From positions 2,108,001 through 2,172,000 of the forward strand of contig CBDCMW010000002.1 in assembly GCA_965219165.1 (NCBI GenBank): a DNA stretch of 64,000 nucleotides, in the 5' to 3' direction. Source of the stretch: Aldehydirespirator sp965219165. Lineage in GTDB: Bacteria > Actinomycetota > Acidimicrobiia > Acidimicrobiales > Aldehydirespiratoraceae. A program made the position numbers and the translations under genes. Each line of letters opens with the position of its first letter. The stretch's first letter is position 1. The notes below the pieces were generated by a model, which had not been told where the DNA came from, made no database searches, and worked only from the letters and a program-made list of their open reading frames with translations. Of this stretch, positions 36,768-45,599 are shown piece after piece.

Positions 36768-37784
36768 TCATCGACCTGCTGTTGAGGTGGTTCCGCGAAC
36801 GACCAGGGGAACCTCCCAGGTGATGTCCCTCGGGGCCTTCCGGCCATCGATCAGCGCCAGCACCTCCTCTGCGGCCTTCACGCCCATCTCAGCCACGGAC
36901 TGCCGCATGGTGGTGAGTTCCAGTGCGTCGGCCAGATCGTGGTCGTCGAAGCCGACGACGGAGAGATCGTCGGGCACGGCCATCCCGGCACTTCTGGCCG
37001 CCTGCAGGGCGCCAAATGCCATCTCGTCGGACATGCAGAAGACCGCGGTGGGCGGGCTGGAGCCCGCGATGAGCCTCGACAGCGCCCGCGCGCCGCCTGC
37101 GGCAGACCCGTCGCCTTCGACGGCCAGGCTCGAGTCCATCCTCAGGCCGGCGGCGCGGAGGGCGTCCTCGTAGCCGAGCCGGCGCTGTTCGGGGACCGGC
37201 GTCGGCAGGTCCGCCATTCGCGGTCCGGCAACGAGGCCGATGCGCTCGTGTCCCAGCTCGATCAGGTGCTCGACAGCGCGGCGTGATGCCAGCCGGTTGT
37301 CTATGGCGATCGACCCGGCGCCTTCGAGACGCTCGCCGACGGCTACGACGGGGCGGTCGAAGAACGAATGGGCGGAGCCCCCCTCGGCGCTGACGAAGGT
37401 GTCGATGAGGACTATCCCGTCGACTCGCCTGCAGAAGGATCGAGTTCCCTGTAAGAAGCGCCGCCGGTCCTCTGGGGCGGTCATCATGGAGATGAGCAGG
37501 TCGTAGCCGGCCTTGGCGAACACCGAGTTGATGCCGCCCAAGGCGCGCGATGGGAACCAGGTTCCGAACAGGGGCGCCACCACGCCGACGGTCCAGGTCC
37601 GTCCTGAGGCGAGACGGGACGCCTGCGGGTGGGCCTCGTACTGGAGTTCTGCCGCGACTTCAGCGACCTTCTTGCGGGTATGGGGCGCGACGTTGGGGAG
37701 GTTGCGCAGAGCACGACTGACGGTAGCGACGGAGACTCCGGCCGCCAGGGCTATGTCGTTGATCGTGAGCCGGCTCTCCACCAC
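36768..37784 (-). CDS. LacI-family transcriptional regulator
   Basis: Sugar-responsive repressor, 338 aa. The N-terminal HTH and hinge helix are TINDIALAAGVSVATVSRAL and PHTRKKVAEVAAELQYEAHP; the rest is a periplasmic-binding-protein-like effector domain (VAPLFGTWFPSRALGGINSV). It sits between the GH13 and binding-protein genes, each of which has a matching operator in front, so it most likely represses this operon until an alpha-glucoside is present. Start GTG at 37784, sixteen bases after the GH13 stop. Confidence 0.93.
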   Translation of the reverse strand: MVESRLTINDIALAAGVSVATVSRALRNLPNVAPHTRKKVAEVAAELQYEAHPQASRLASGRTWTVGVVAPLFGTWFPSRALGGINSVFAKAGYDLLISMMTAPEDRRRFLQGTRSFCRRVDGIVLIDTFVSAEGGSAHSFFDRPVVAVGERLEGAGSIAIDNRLASRRAVEHLIELGHERIGLVAGPRMADLPTPVPEQRRLGYEDALRAAGLRMDSSLAVEGDGSAAGGARALSRLIAGSSPPTAVFCMSDEMAFGALQAARSAGMAVPDDLSVVGFDDHDLADALELTTMRQSVAEMGVKAAEEVLALIDGRKAPRDITWEVPLVVRGTTSTAGR

Positions 37785-37800
37785 TTCAGCTTCTTCCTCT

Positions 37801-39471
37801 TCAGCTACCCTGGCCGTTTACTAGCATGACGGTGGACTCGGCGGGCAGTGACACTGTGTCGCGTGCCGAGCTGTCGACGCGACAGCCGTCGCGGCTGGCG
37901 AACACGGGTCCCCACCCGGGCGAGTCCAGCCGGACGCTCGTTCGACGGTTGGACAGGTTGGCGATGACCGCGGCCGAGCCTCGACGCAGCGTGACCACCA
38001 GCGGATCCGCCGTCTCGATCCATTCGGCCGGCGCCCGCCAGAGGTCCGGATGGCGACGGCGCGCGGCCAGCAGATCGCGGTAGCGGTGCACGGGAGCGCG
38101 GGGATCGCCGCGCTGGCCGGCGACTGTCTCCTCCACGGGGCGGGGCTCGAAGTCGATCCAAGGCGCGCCGGTCGAGAAGCCGTTGTAGGCCGTGCCGTCC
38201 CAAGGCATGGGCGTGCGGCAGCCGTCGCGCCCGTTAACCGCGCCGGGGTTCCGGACCGCCACCGGGTCCTGCTGGCCTCCCGCCCGCAGGACCCCGTCGC
38301 AGAGCGCGAGTTCCTCACCCTGGTACAGGAACGGCATCCCCCCCAGCGCCATCATCAGCGTGGTGAGGGCCAGAGCTCGCCGCGGCCCGACATCGGCTCC
38401 GCCGAAGCGCTCGGCCACACGCATCCGGTCGTGGTTGCTCAACACCCACGACACGCCGCCGGAGGCGGCTCGGTGCATCGATCTCAGCATCGCCACAATC
38501 TCTGTCGGCGACCACGCCATCCACGAAGGGGGCAGGAAGAAGGCGCGGTCGAGCACGCCCGGCGCCACGTAGCGGGCGACTCGCTCGGGCGCCGACAGGC
38601 CGACCTCGCCGAGCAGCATCACGTCATGGGGCTCGCAGACGCGCCGCCATCGGCGGAAGACGTCGACGGTCTCGGGCTGGTCCATGTCGTGGCGGTGATC
38701 GAAGGAGGCGAACGCGTCGAAGGGGTCCATGTCCGCACTGACCGGCGCGATCTGGGGGTTGTCTCGCAGTTGGACGTCCTTGACCAGGCCGGAAGCGACG
38801 TCGATGCGGAACCCGTCGACGCTGCGCTGGATCCACCACCGCAGGATCTCGTCGAAGGACGCCCTGACTTCTTCGTTGCGCCAGTTGAGATCGGGCTGTT
38901 CCGGCAGGAAGAGATGGCACCAGTACTGCCCCGAGACCTCGTCCAGCGTCCAGGCGGGTCCGCCGAAGTGGCTGCGCCAGTTGTTGGGCGGACCGCCGTC
39001 GGGAGCGGGATCGGCCCACAGGTAGCGGTCCCGGCCCGGGCTGTCACGCCCTTTGCGGGCCCGGACGAACCACTCGTGCTCGATGGAGGTGTGATTGGGA
39101 ACCAAGTCCACGATCACCCTCAGTCCGAGGCTGTGGGCCCGCTCCACGAGGTAGTCGAAGTCGTCGAGGCTGCCGTGTTCGGGCGACACGTCGCAGTAGT
39201 CGCTGACGTCGTAGCCGTGGTCGTGCCCGGGCGTGGGATAGAAGGGCGTCAGCCACACGGCATCGACTCCCAGCCAGCTGAGATAGTCGAGGCGCTCGAC
39301 GATGCCGCGCAGATCGCCCATGCCGTCGTCGTTGCCGTCCGAGAACGAGCGCACATAGATCTGGTAGCCGACGGCGCCCTCCCACCAAGGAGTTCCGCGA
39401 CGGCTGACGTCCTCCAACGAGGAAGCTCCGTGACGCCCTGCGGCGCCCTGCTGCGGCCTGCTGCCCTTCAC
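37801..39471 (-). CDS. GH13 alpha-glucosidase-type enzyme
   Basis: A 556-aa glycoside hydrolase with a TIM barrel. Motif I is DLVPNH; the nucleophile Asp is in GFRIDVASGL, the acid/base Glu in LLGEVGL, and the transition-state Asp in LSNHDRMR. The shape fits oligo-1,6-glucosidase/alpha-glucosidase types rather than large amylases. No signal peptide, so it acts on imported sugar. GTG start after GGAGGAGGG, directly downstream of a LacI operator. First gene of the alpha-glucoside operon. Confidence 0.9.
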   Translation of the reverse strand: MKGSRPQQGAAGRHGASSLEDVSRRGTPWWEGAVGYQIYVRSFSDGNDDGMGDLRGIVERLDYLSWLGVDAVWLTPFYPTPGHDHGYDVSDYCDVSPEHGSLDDFDYLVERAHSLGLRVIVDLVPNHTSIEHEWFVRARKGRDSPGRDRYLWADPAPDGGPPNNWRSHFGGPAWTLDEVSGQYWCHLFLPEQPDLNWRNEEVRASFDEILRWWIQRSVDGFRIDVASGLVKDVQLRDNPQIAPVSADMDPFDAFASFDHRHDMDQPETVDVFRRWRRVCEPHDVMLLGEVGLSAPERVARYVAPGVLDRAFFLPPSWMAWSPTEIVAMLRSMHRAASGGVSWVLSNHDRMRVAERFGGADVGPRRALALTTLMMALGGMPFLYQGEELALCDGVLRAGGQQDPVAVRNPGAVNGRDGCRTPMPWDGTAYNGFSTGAPWIDFEPRPVEETVAGQRGDPRAPVHRYRDLLAARRRHPDLWRAPAEWIETADPLVVTLRRGSAAVIANLSNRRTSVRLDSPGWGPVFASRDGCRVDSSARDTVSLPAESTVMLVNGQGS

Positions 39472-39483
39472 CGGCCCTCCTCC

Positions 39484-39497
39484 GAAAGCGCTTACAG
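39484..39497. promoter_or_regulatory. LacI-family operator upstream of GH13 gene
   Basis: GAAAGCGCTTACA shares the AAGCGCTTACA core of the perfect site at 36713-36726. It lies just upstream of the GH13 ribosome site, where a repressor would block initiation. Confidence 0.75.
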
Positions 39498-39560
39498 TCG
39501 GGCAACTCTAGTGATCGTGAACAAATTCGCTACAGGTCGGGGCGCGATCAAGCTCGGCGG

Positions 39561-40277
39561 CTAGCCCATCCACTGGCCGCCGTTCACGTCGATGGTTGCG
39601 CCGGTGATGTAGCCGGCGTGCGGCCCGCACAGGAACTCCACCACGGCCGCTAGGTCGTCGGGATCGCCCGGCGCGTCGCCGGGGACGGTGGCCAGTATGC
39701 GCTCGCGCCATGCGGGGTCGAGCGCCTCCCACATGGGCGTGTCGTGAGGTCCGGGGGCCACCGCGTTGACGGTGATGTGATCGGCGGCGTGGTGCAGGGC
39801 CAGGAAGCGGCTGAGGGTGATCAGCCCGCCCTTGCTGGCCGCGTAGGCGGGTCCCGACAGCGGCGACCCGCCGAAGCGGCCGGTCACCGAGGAGACGTTC
39901 ACGATCCTGCCTCCCCCGGCCGCCCTCATGCCTGCCACCACCTCGCGGGCGCACAGGTAGGCCCCGGTGAGGTTCACGTCGATTATGCGGCGCCAGGTCT
40001 CGGGGCTCTCATCCTCCACGCCTCCGGCGCCGGTAATGCCGGCGTTGTTGACCAGCACCGTCGGGTGTCCGTGCCGGTCGCGGATCGCCTCGAAGGCCGC
40101 GGCCACCGACTCGGTGTCGGCGATGTCGCAGGCGATGGTCTCGGTCACGCCGGCCGCGGCTGTGGCGTGGACCGCCTTGTCGAGGCCGATCACCGTGTCG
40201 CCGACGGCGCCGAGACGCCGGCACACCGCTGAGCCCATGGCGCCGGTCGCGCCCGTCACCACCGCCACCCGGCTCAT
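39561..40277 (-). CDS. short-chain dehydrogenase/reductase
   Basis: A 238-aa classical SDR. The cofactor motif is VAVVTGATGAMGSAV, NNAG at about 87-90, and the catalytic YAASK follows SSVTGRFGGSPLSGP. It is the last gene of the polyol/inositol-type operon, so oxidation of a polyol or sugar acid is likely, but the substrate is unknown. Its first codons (MSRVAVVTGA) are present four times: the start lies in the last of four 35-bp tandem units after glpK. Confidence 0.88.
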   Translation of the reverse strand: MSRVAVVTGATGAMGSAVCRRLGAVGDTVIGLDKAVHATAAAGVTETIACDIADTESVAAAFEAIRDRHGHPTVLVNNAGITGAGGVEDESPETWRRIIDVNLTGAYLCAREVVAGMRAAGGGRIVNVSSVTGRFGGSPLSGPAYAASKGGLITLSRFLALHHAADHITVNAVAPGPHDTPMWEALDPAWRERILATVPGDAPGDPDDLAAVVEFLCGPHAGYITGATIDVNGGQWMG

Positions 40278-40388
40278 CCGGTCGCCCCCGTCACCACCGC
40301 CACCCGGCTCATCCGGCCGCCCCCGTCACCACCGCCACCCGGTTCATCCGGCTGCCCCCGTCACCACCGCCACCCGGCTCATCCGGCT
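40249..40388. repeat. four 35-bp tandem repeats spanning the glpK-SDR junction
   Basis: Units at 40249-40283, 40284-40318, 40319-40353 and 40354-40388, nearly identical. Each contains an ATG in the context GCCGGATGA followed by codons for SRVAVVTG. The first unit met by transcription carries the glpK stop and the last carries the SDR start. Confidence 0.95.
40275..40382 (-). other. three chained relay mini-ORFs between glpK and SDR
   Basis: ATGs at 40382, 40347 and 40312 each open a 12-codon ORF (MSRVAVVTGAAG, MNRVAVVTGAAG, MSRVAVVTGATG). Each ends at a TGA overlapping the next ATG as ATGA, and the last hands over to the SDR start at 40277. The first ATG overlaps the glpK stop. The unit length of 35 keeps every overlap intact. 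Confidence 0.6.
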
Positions 40389-41875
40389 GCCCACCCCTTG
40401 CTGCGCTCGACTGCCCGCTTCCAGTCGGCGTACGCGGCGTCGATGGAATCGTTCTCGGTGACACTCGCGGTGCTGGGGACGGCCTCGAAGTCGAGTTCCC
40501 AGTGCCCGGCGATGGCTTCCAGCGACGGCCAGACGTCCACAGCCAGCCCGGCCAGGTAGGCGGCACCGAGAGCTGTGGCCTCCTGGAGCTTGGGTCGCTG
40601 GACGACCACTCCGAGCTGGTCGGCCTGAAGTTGCAGCATGGAGTCCATCACCGAGGCGCCCCCGTCGACGCGCAGGCTGCGAACCGGTGTGCCGGTGGCG
40701 GCCGCCATCGCCTCGACGACGTCTCGGGTCTGGTAGGCCATCGCCTCAACCGCGGCTCGGGCGATCTCGGCCCGGCCGGTCCCCCGGGTGAGCCCGACGA
40801 TGGCGCCCCGCGCGTACGGGTCCCAGTACGGGCTTCCGAGCCCGGCGAAGGCCGGGACCAGGAACACCCCGCCGGTGGAGGAGCACTGCCGGGCCAGCTC
40901 CTCGATCTGGGCGGCCTCCTCGATGATCCCGAGTCCGTCCCGAAGCCACTGCACCGCCGCGCCGGTGGCGAAGATCGCCCCCTCCAGCGCGTACGTCGGG
41001 GCCGGGCCCTGCGGGGTGTCGAGGAGCCAGGCCACCGTGGTGAGCAGGCCCTCCGCGGGCGGCGGGAGCTCCGATCCGACGTTCATCAGCACGAACGAGC
41101 CCGTGCCGTAGGTGTTCTTGGCGTCGCCGGGCGCGAAGGCTGCCTGCCCGAACAGGGCGGCGTGCTGGTCTCCGGCGACGCCGGCGATGGGAATGCCCGG
41201 ACCACAGGCTGCACCCGAGTCGGTGGCGCCGAAGCTGCCGCTGGAGGACCGCACCTGCGGCAGCGCGTCGGTGGGAATCCCGAACACAGAGCACAGCTCG
41301 GGGTCCCACCGCAGAGATCCGATGTCGAACAGCATCGTGCGGCTGGCGTTGGTGGCGTCGGTGGCGTGGACCGTGCCGCCGGTGAGGTTCCACAGAATCC
41401 AGCTGTCGACCGTTCCCACGGCCAGGTCGGGACCGGCGGCCACCCCGCCCTCGCTCAGCATCCACTCGAGTTTCGAGGCCGAGAAGTAGGGGTCGAGCAC
41501 GAGGCCGGTGCGCTCGCGCACCAGCGGCAGGGCGCCGTCCCGCTCCAACTGGGCGCATCGCGGCGCGGTTCGGCGGTCCTGCCACACGATGGCCCGATGG
41601 ACCGGCTCGGAGCGCTGCCGGCTCCAGGCCACCACCGTCTCGCGCTGGTTGGTGACGCCTATGGCCGCGGGCGGGTCCTCCAGCTGGCCGGCCACCTCCG
41701 AGAGCGTGGACTGCACCGCGGCCCAGATCTCCGCGGCGTCGTGCTCGACCCGTCCCGGCTCCGGGAAGTACTGGGGGAACTCGCGCTGCGCCAGGGCCAC
41801 GGTCCGGCCGGACTCGTCGAATGCGATGGTGCGCACGCTCGTGGTGCCAGCATCGATGGCCAGTACGACCGTCAT
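40379..41875 (-). CDS. glpK: glycerol kinase
   Basis: ATP-dependent phosphorylation of glycerol, 498 aa, FGGY family. ATP/phosphate motifs are AIDAGTTSVRTIAFDESG and YGTGSFVLMNVG, with GVTNQRETVVAWSR, IVWQDRRTAPRC and FSASKLEWML typical of GlpK. It overlaps glpD by four bases (ATGA). Together with glpD it converts glycerol to dihydroxyacetone phosphate; IclR control is likely from gene order. Confidence 0.95.
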   Translation of the reverse strand: MTVVLAIDAGTTSVRTIAFDESGRTVALAQREFPQYFPEPGRVEHDAAEIWAAVQSTLSEVAGQLEDPPAAIGVTNQRETVVAWSRQRSEPVHRAIVWQDRRTAPRCAQLERDGALPLVRERTGLVLDPYFSASKLEWMLSEGGVAAGPDLAVGTVDSWILWNLTGGTVHATDATNASRTMLFDIGSLRWDPELCSVFGIPTDALPQVRSSSGSFGATDSGAACGPGIPIAGVAGDQHAALFGQAAFAPGDAKNTYGTGSFVLMNVGSELPPPAEGLLTTVAWLLDTPQGPAPTYALEGAIFATGAAVQWLRDGLGIIEEAAQIEELARQCSSTGGVFLVPAFAGLGSPYWDPYARGAIVGLTRGTGRAEIARAAVEAMAYQTRDVVEAMAAATGTPVRSLRVDGGASVMDSMLQLQADQLGVVVQRPKLQEATALGAAYLAGLAVDVWPSLEAIAGHWELDFEAVPSTASVTENDSIDAAYADWKRAVERSKGWAAG

Positions 41876-43566
41876 CCGTCTGCTGCAGGACCGGCGCGGC
41901 CCGCGTCGGAGGACGCCAGGCGCCAGTGCTGCGCCGCCGTGTCGCCGCCATCCTCGGGGGCGGACACGCTCGTCCGGCCCGGCCCGAACAGAAGGCTCGC
42001 GGCCCGCTCGACGCCCGGATCGCGGCGCAGCGTCTCGGCTGTCTCGAGCATCGCCAGCATGGTGCGGCGCCGCAGAAAGTCCTCCATGGCCAGGATGTGC
42101 TCATGGTGGGCCATGACCATGACCTCCGCCGCGGAGCATTCGACGCGGTCGCTGAGAGGCATCCCGAGCTCTCGGGACTCGCCGACCATGTCGGCCACCT
42201 CCAGCGCCCGGCGGCCGTGGCGACGCCACAACCTCGCCGCCGCGGGCTCGTCGATGCCCACCCGAACGGCGCTGCGATGGAAGCGGGCGCGCACACCCTC
42301 GGGCGGCTCACCGAACCAGGCACGATTCGGGGTCGTGGGTTCGAGCCCGCAGGTGCGGGCAGCCTCCACGACCTCTTCACCCACGTTGAGACAGTCGCTG
42401 AGCTTGCCGCCGAGTATGGAGACGGTTCGGTGCTGCTGATCGGCTTCGACGGCATGGCGCCGCGACAGTTCGGTCCAGTCGCGGTCGGTGTCCTCTCCGG
42501 CGCTGACCACCAGCGGGCGCACGCCGCAGCGGTAGGCGATCACGTCGTCGTCGCGCAGCGGCCGGGGCAGCAGGAGCCGGGCGTTGGCCTGCTCGAGCAG
42601 GTAGTCGCGGTCGTCGTGGGTTGCTGACACTTCCGCGGCGTCGACGCGGGTGTCGGTTGTGCCTATCAGGGACCGATGGCCCATCGGGATGACATAGATC
42701 AGCCGCTGATCGTCGTCGAAGAAGGCCAGGACGCGTCCCGACTCGGTCACCCGGGGCACGACAATGTGCGCTCCCTTCGAGAAGCACAGCGTCTGGTGCA
42801 GCGTGGTGCCGGTGAGACTGGCGAGTTCTGCGGCCCGGGGACCGGCGGCATTGACCAGCAGGGCAGCCGAGACGGTGTGGCGGCCGCCTGTGAGCCGGTC
42901 GGTCACGTCCGCCCGCCAGACGCCGCCAGCGAGCTCCGCGCCGTCGAGCCGCATTCTGGACACCGCGATGGCGCCGTGGTCGACGGCATCGAGCAGGAGC
43001 TGGAGCACGAAGCGGGTGTCGTTGTCGGCGAGCACGTAGTCCGAGTACTCGACTGCGCCCTGGACGCCGTCGGAGTCGACTGCGGGTTCGGCAGTCTCGA
43101 GCGAACGGACCGACAGGCGACGCGGCCGCCCAGTGGCGAATCGCCCCAGCGCCCAGTAGGCGTGCGCTCCTAGCGCGGCGTAGGTGGGAGAGTACGGTGA
43201 TGTGGGACCCAAGGCAGCCAGGAACCGGACCTCCTGGACGCGGCTGGCATAGGAGCGGGCCAGCAGGTTGCGAGAGCGGCACAGCCCCGCGACCAGCCCT
43301 ATGTCGTAGGTCTGCAGGTACTTGAAGCCGCCCCAGATGAGGTTGGAGGACTCCTGGCTCACACCGGAACCGAAGTCCTCGGACTCGATGAGGGCCACAC
43401 GCAGGCCGTGGCTCGCCAGGGCCAAGGCCGAGATGGCGCCGTTGATGCCCCCGCCCACTATGAGCGCGTCGTGGTCCTGTCCGGTCAGTCGCTCCAAGTT
43501 CTGGTCCCTGACCGCAGCCGCGTGGGGCGTCCCGTTGGCCGCCGCAGCCGTTCCGGATGGGGTCAT
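41872..43566 (-). CDS. glpD: glycerol-3-phosphate dehydrogenase (FAD)
   Basis: Membrane-associated flavoprotein oxidising glycerol 3-phosphate, 564 aa. The FAD motif is DALIVGGGINGAISALALAS, with SGVSQESSNLIWGGFKYLQT, VPRVTESGRVLAFFDDDQRL and GTTDTRVDAAEVSATHDDRD, typical of GlpD. The ATG at 43566 overlaps the IclR stop (ATGA). The open frame extends further upstream but overlaps the regulator, so the shorter start is used. Confidence 0.93.
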   Translation of the reverse strand: MTPSGTAAAANGTPHAAAVRDQNLERLTGQDHDALIVGGGINGAISALALASHGLRVALIESEDFGSGVSQESSNLIWGGFKYLQTYDIGLVAGLCRSRNLLARSYASRVQEVRFLAALGPTSPYSPTYAALGAHAYWALGRFATGRPRRLSVRSLETAEPAVDSDGVQGAVEYSDYVLADNDTRFVLQLLLDAVDHGAIAVSRMRLDGAELAGGVWRADVTDRLTGGRHTVSAALLVNAAGPRAAELASLTGTTLHQTLCFSKGAHIVVPRVTESGRVLAFFDDDQRLIYVIPMGHRSLIGTTDTRVDAAEVSATHDDRDYLLEQANARLLLPRPLRDDDVIAYRCGVRPLVVSAGEDTDRDWTELSRRHAVEADQQHRTVSILGGKLSDCLNVGEEVVEAARTCGLEPTTPNRAWFGEPPEGVRARFHRSAVRVGIDEPAAARLWRRHGRRALEVADMVGESRELGMPLSDRVECSAAEVMVMAHHEHILAMEDFLRRRTMLAMLETAETLRRDPGVERAASLLFGPGRTSVSAPEDGGDTAAQHWRLASSDAGRAGPAADG

Positions 43567-44375
43567 TCGAAGACGGTCGGATCGGGCGGGGGCAGCGGGA
43601 AGTCCCATTCGCCGCCCAGGCGCTCCGACAGGGTCTTGGCCGCGGTGCACACCAGCATTGCGCACCTTCCTATCTCCTCGCCGTCGAGGCGCGTCGCCGG
43701 GCCCGAGATGCCGATGGAGGCCCGGATCGTTCCACGGATGTCGACGACGGGCGACGCCACGCAGCGCACTCCGATGCTGAGCTCCTCGTTGTCGAGCGCG
43801 AAGCCGCGCTCTGCGGTTGCGGCCAGGTCGCCGAGCAGCCCGGTCCGGTCGGTGATGGTGTGCTCGGTGAACTTCTCCAGGGCGTTGAGATCCATCACCT
43901 CCTCCAGCATCTCGGCCGGATCCCGGCAATAGAGCGCCTTGCCGGTGGAAGTGGCGTGGACCACCACCGGAGACCCGATCTCCGTCTCGACCGTGACCCG
44001 GCGAGCCAGCCGCTCCCGTGCCAGGTACACGCCGCCGGTGATCGTGCGGTGGGCTAGGTGGACGGACTCCCCGCTGACGGTCATCAACTCCCGCATGAGC
44101 GGGCGGGCCGCGGCGACCAGGTCCATGTTGCGCAGCAGCGAGCCGGCCAGCTGCACCACTCCGGCACCCAGGGTGTAGGTCTTGGTGGCCTCGTCGCGAT
44201 GCACGTAGCCGCGGTTGCGGAGCACGCCCAGCAGCCGATGCACATGAGCATTGTCGGCGTCCAGTATGCGGGCCAGCTCGCTCAGTCCGACCGGTCCGGG
44301 GACCGACCCGAGCGCCTCGAGTACGTCGAGACCGGTCATCAGAGCGCCTCCCACGCGGGGCTCGCCCCCGGCCAT
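43563..44375 (-). CDS. IclR-family transcriptional regulator
   Basis: A 270-aa regulator with an N-terminal winged HTH (LSELARILDADNAHVHRLLG) and a C-terminal GAF-like IclR effector domain (GSPVVVHATSTGKALYCRDP, then VASPVVDIRGTIRASIGISG). The start at 44375 is supported by a GAGGAGGAGG site inside the preceding gene. It lies between the Gfo/Idh gene and glpD-glpK and probably controls this operon in response to a polyol or its product. Confidence 0.92.
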   Translation of the reverse strand: MAGGEPRVGGALMTGLDVLEALGSVPGPVGLSELARILDADNAHVHRLLGVLRNRGYVHRDEATKTYTLGAGVVQLAGSLLRNMDLVAAARPLMRELMTVSGESVHLAHRTITGGVYLARERLARRVTVETEIGSPVVVHATSTGKALYCRDPAEMLEEVMDLNALEKFTEHTITDRTGLLGDLAATAERGFALDNEELSIGVRCVASPVVDIRGTIRASIGISGPATRLDGEEIGRCAMLVCTAAKTLSERLGGEWDFPLPPPDPTVFE

Positions 44376-44376
44376 C

Positions 44377-45522
44377 TCAGCCTCCTCCTCGGTGGGCGGA
44401 GCCGTCGGTGGAGGCCCGTGCCACCAGCTCGGTGCGCACTGCCTGGGCCGTCCGGCCCACCGGGTCCTGCACCCGGACCACGGAGCCGTCCTTGGCCGAC
44501 CGCTGCGCGGCGAGCGCGGCCGCGAGCACGTCGCGGCCCTCGGCCAGAGTGAGGATCGGCGCGCGGCCCGCAGCAATCGTGTCCAGCAGGCTGCGGGTGG
44601 CCCCGATGAAGGAATGCTCCCAGCCCGTCGCGCACTCATGGGCCTCGACGTGTCCGTCCGCGTAGCTCACGACGGGCGGCGCGTCGCCGATGCGCCCGTG
44701 GCCCCGATTGACCCAGATGACCCCTCTGGTGCCGGTGATCTCCATCCTGTCGTCCTGTGCGTAGTGGGCGGTGCCTTGGATCAGCAGTTCCGGCGAGTAC
44801 ACGACCTCCAAGCTCGCGACTGCCCCGGACTCATAGCGCATCGAGACGAGCGACGGAGAATCGAGCTCGAAGGACAGCACGTAGGTGGATCCGATCCAGG
44901 CGTGCACCTCCGAGGGCTGTCCCAGCACGATCCAGGCCAGCGAGAACTTGTGATGGCCGTCGTCGAAGACCAGCGGCCCGCCGCCGCACTCGTCGGGGTT
45001 GTAGCGCCACAGCAGCGCTGAGAAGGGAATGTCCCACGCGCTCGGGCTGTAGCCGGCGTTGCTCTTGAGCCGCACTGACAGAGGCTCGCCGATGAGGCCC
45101 TGCTCCATGAGCTCCAGAGCCTTCAGGACGGGCGGATAGAACAGGAAGTTCTCGTAGAGGCGTACCACCCGCGACGTCTCGCCGGCCGCGTTCAGGAGCC
45201 GGTCGGCGTCGTCGAGGCTCAGCGACAGCGGCTTCTGCAGCGACACATGCAGGTCGCAGCCGATGGCGAACGCGGCGATCTCATAGTGCAGGTGGTGCGG
45301 GACGATTATCTCGACCAGGTCGACCAGCCCCGATTCGCACAGCTCGCGGTAGTCCTCGAAGACCGCGGCTTCGGGCAGTTGCCATTGCTTCGACTTGGAC
45401 GCAGTGTTCTCGGGGTCGACGTCGCACAGCGCGACGATCCTGGCGTCGTCGCGGTCCCGGTAGCCGAGGACATGCAGGTCCGAGATCCGGCCGCATCCGA
45501 TGATTCCGACTCGAAGCATCAC
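44377..45522 (-). CDS. Gfo/Idh/MocA-family oxidoreductase
   Basis: NAD(P)-dependent sugar or inositol oxidoreductase, 381 aa. Rossmann start LRVGIIGCGRISDLHVLGY; the conserved EKP-type motif appears as LQKPLSLSLDDA. Inositol dehydrogenases belong to this family, and the operon holds an IolD-like gene, so an inositol-type substrate is reasonable. Start is the GTG at 45522 or the ATG three bases later. It is preceded by a 25-codon ORF that resembles a copy of its own beginning. Confidence 0.88.
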   Translation of the reverse strand: MMLRVGIIGCGRISDLHVLGYRDRDDARIVALCDVDPENTASKSKQWQLPEAAVFEDYRELCESGLVDLVEIIVPHHLHYEIAAFAIGCDLHVSLQKPLSLSLDDADRLLNAAGETSRVVRLYENFLFYPPVLKALELMEQGLIGEPLSVRLKSNAGYSPSAWDIPFSALLWRYNPDECGGGPLVFDDGHHKFSLAWIVLGQPSEVHAWIGSTYVLSFELDSPSLVSMRYESGAVASLEVVYSPELLIQGTAHYAQDDRMEITGTRGVIWVNRGHGRIGDAPPVVSYADGHVEAHECATGWEHSFIGATRSLLDTIAAGRAPILTLAEGRDVLAAALAAQRSAKDGSVVRVQDPVGRTAQAVRTELVARASTDGSAHRGGG

Positions 45523-45599
45523 TACTCCTTGAGGGCGAGTGGCTGCGGCCGGTGATGACCCGGCACGGCGAGGATGATTCCGATCCGCAACACAGTCAC
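45522..45599 (-). other. relay mini-ORF between permease and Gfo/Idh gene
   Basis: The permease stop forms GTGA. The frame from that GTG encodes 25 residues including LRIGII and ending PLALKE, then stops at TAG in TAGTGATG, where the Gfo/Idh start lies. LRIGII mirrors the start of the Gfo/Idh protein (LRVGII) and ALKE mirrors the permease end, so the whole junction looks duplicated. Confidence 0.5.

Noticed and set aside
40249..40388. CRISPR array
   Set aside because: The four 35-bp units are contiguous with no spacers and no cas genes; they are tandem copies of a gene start.
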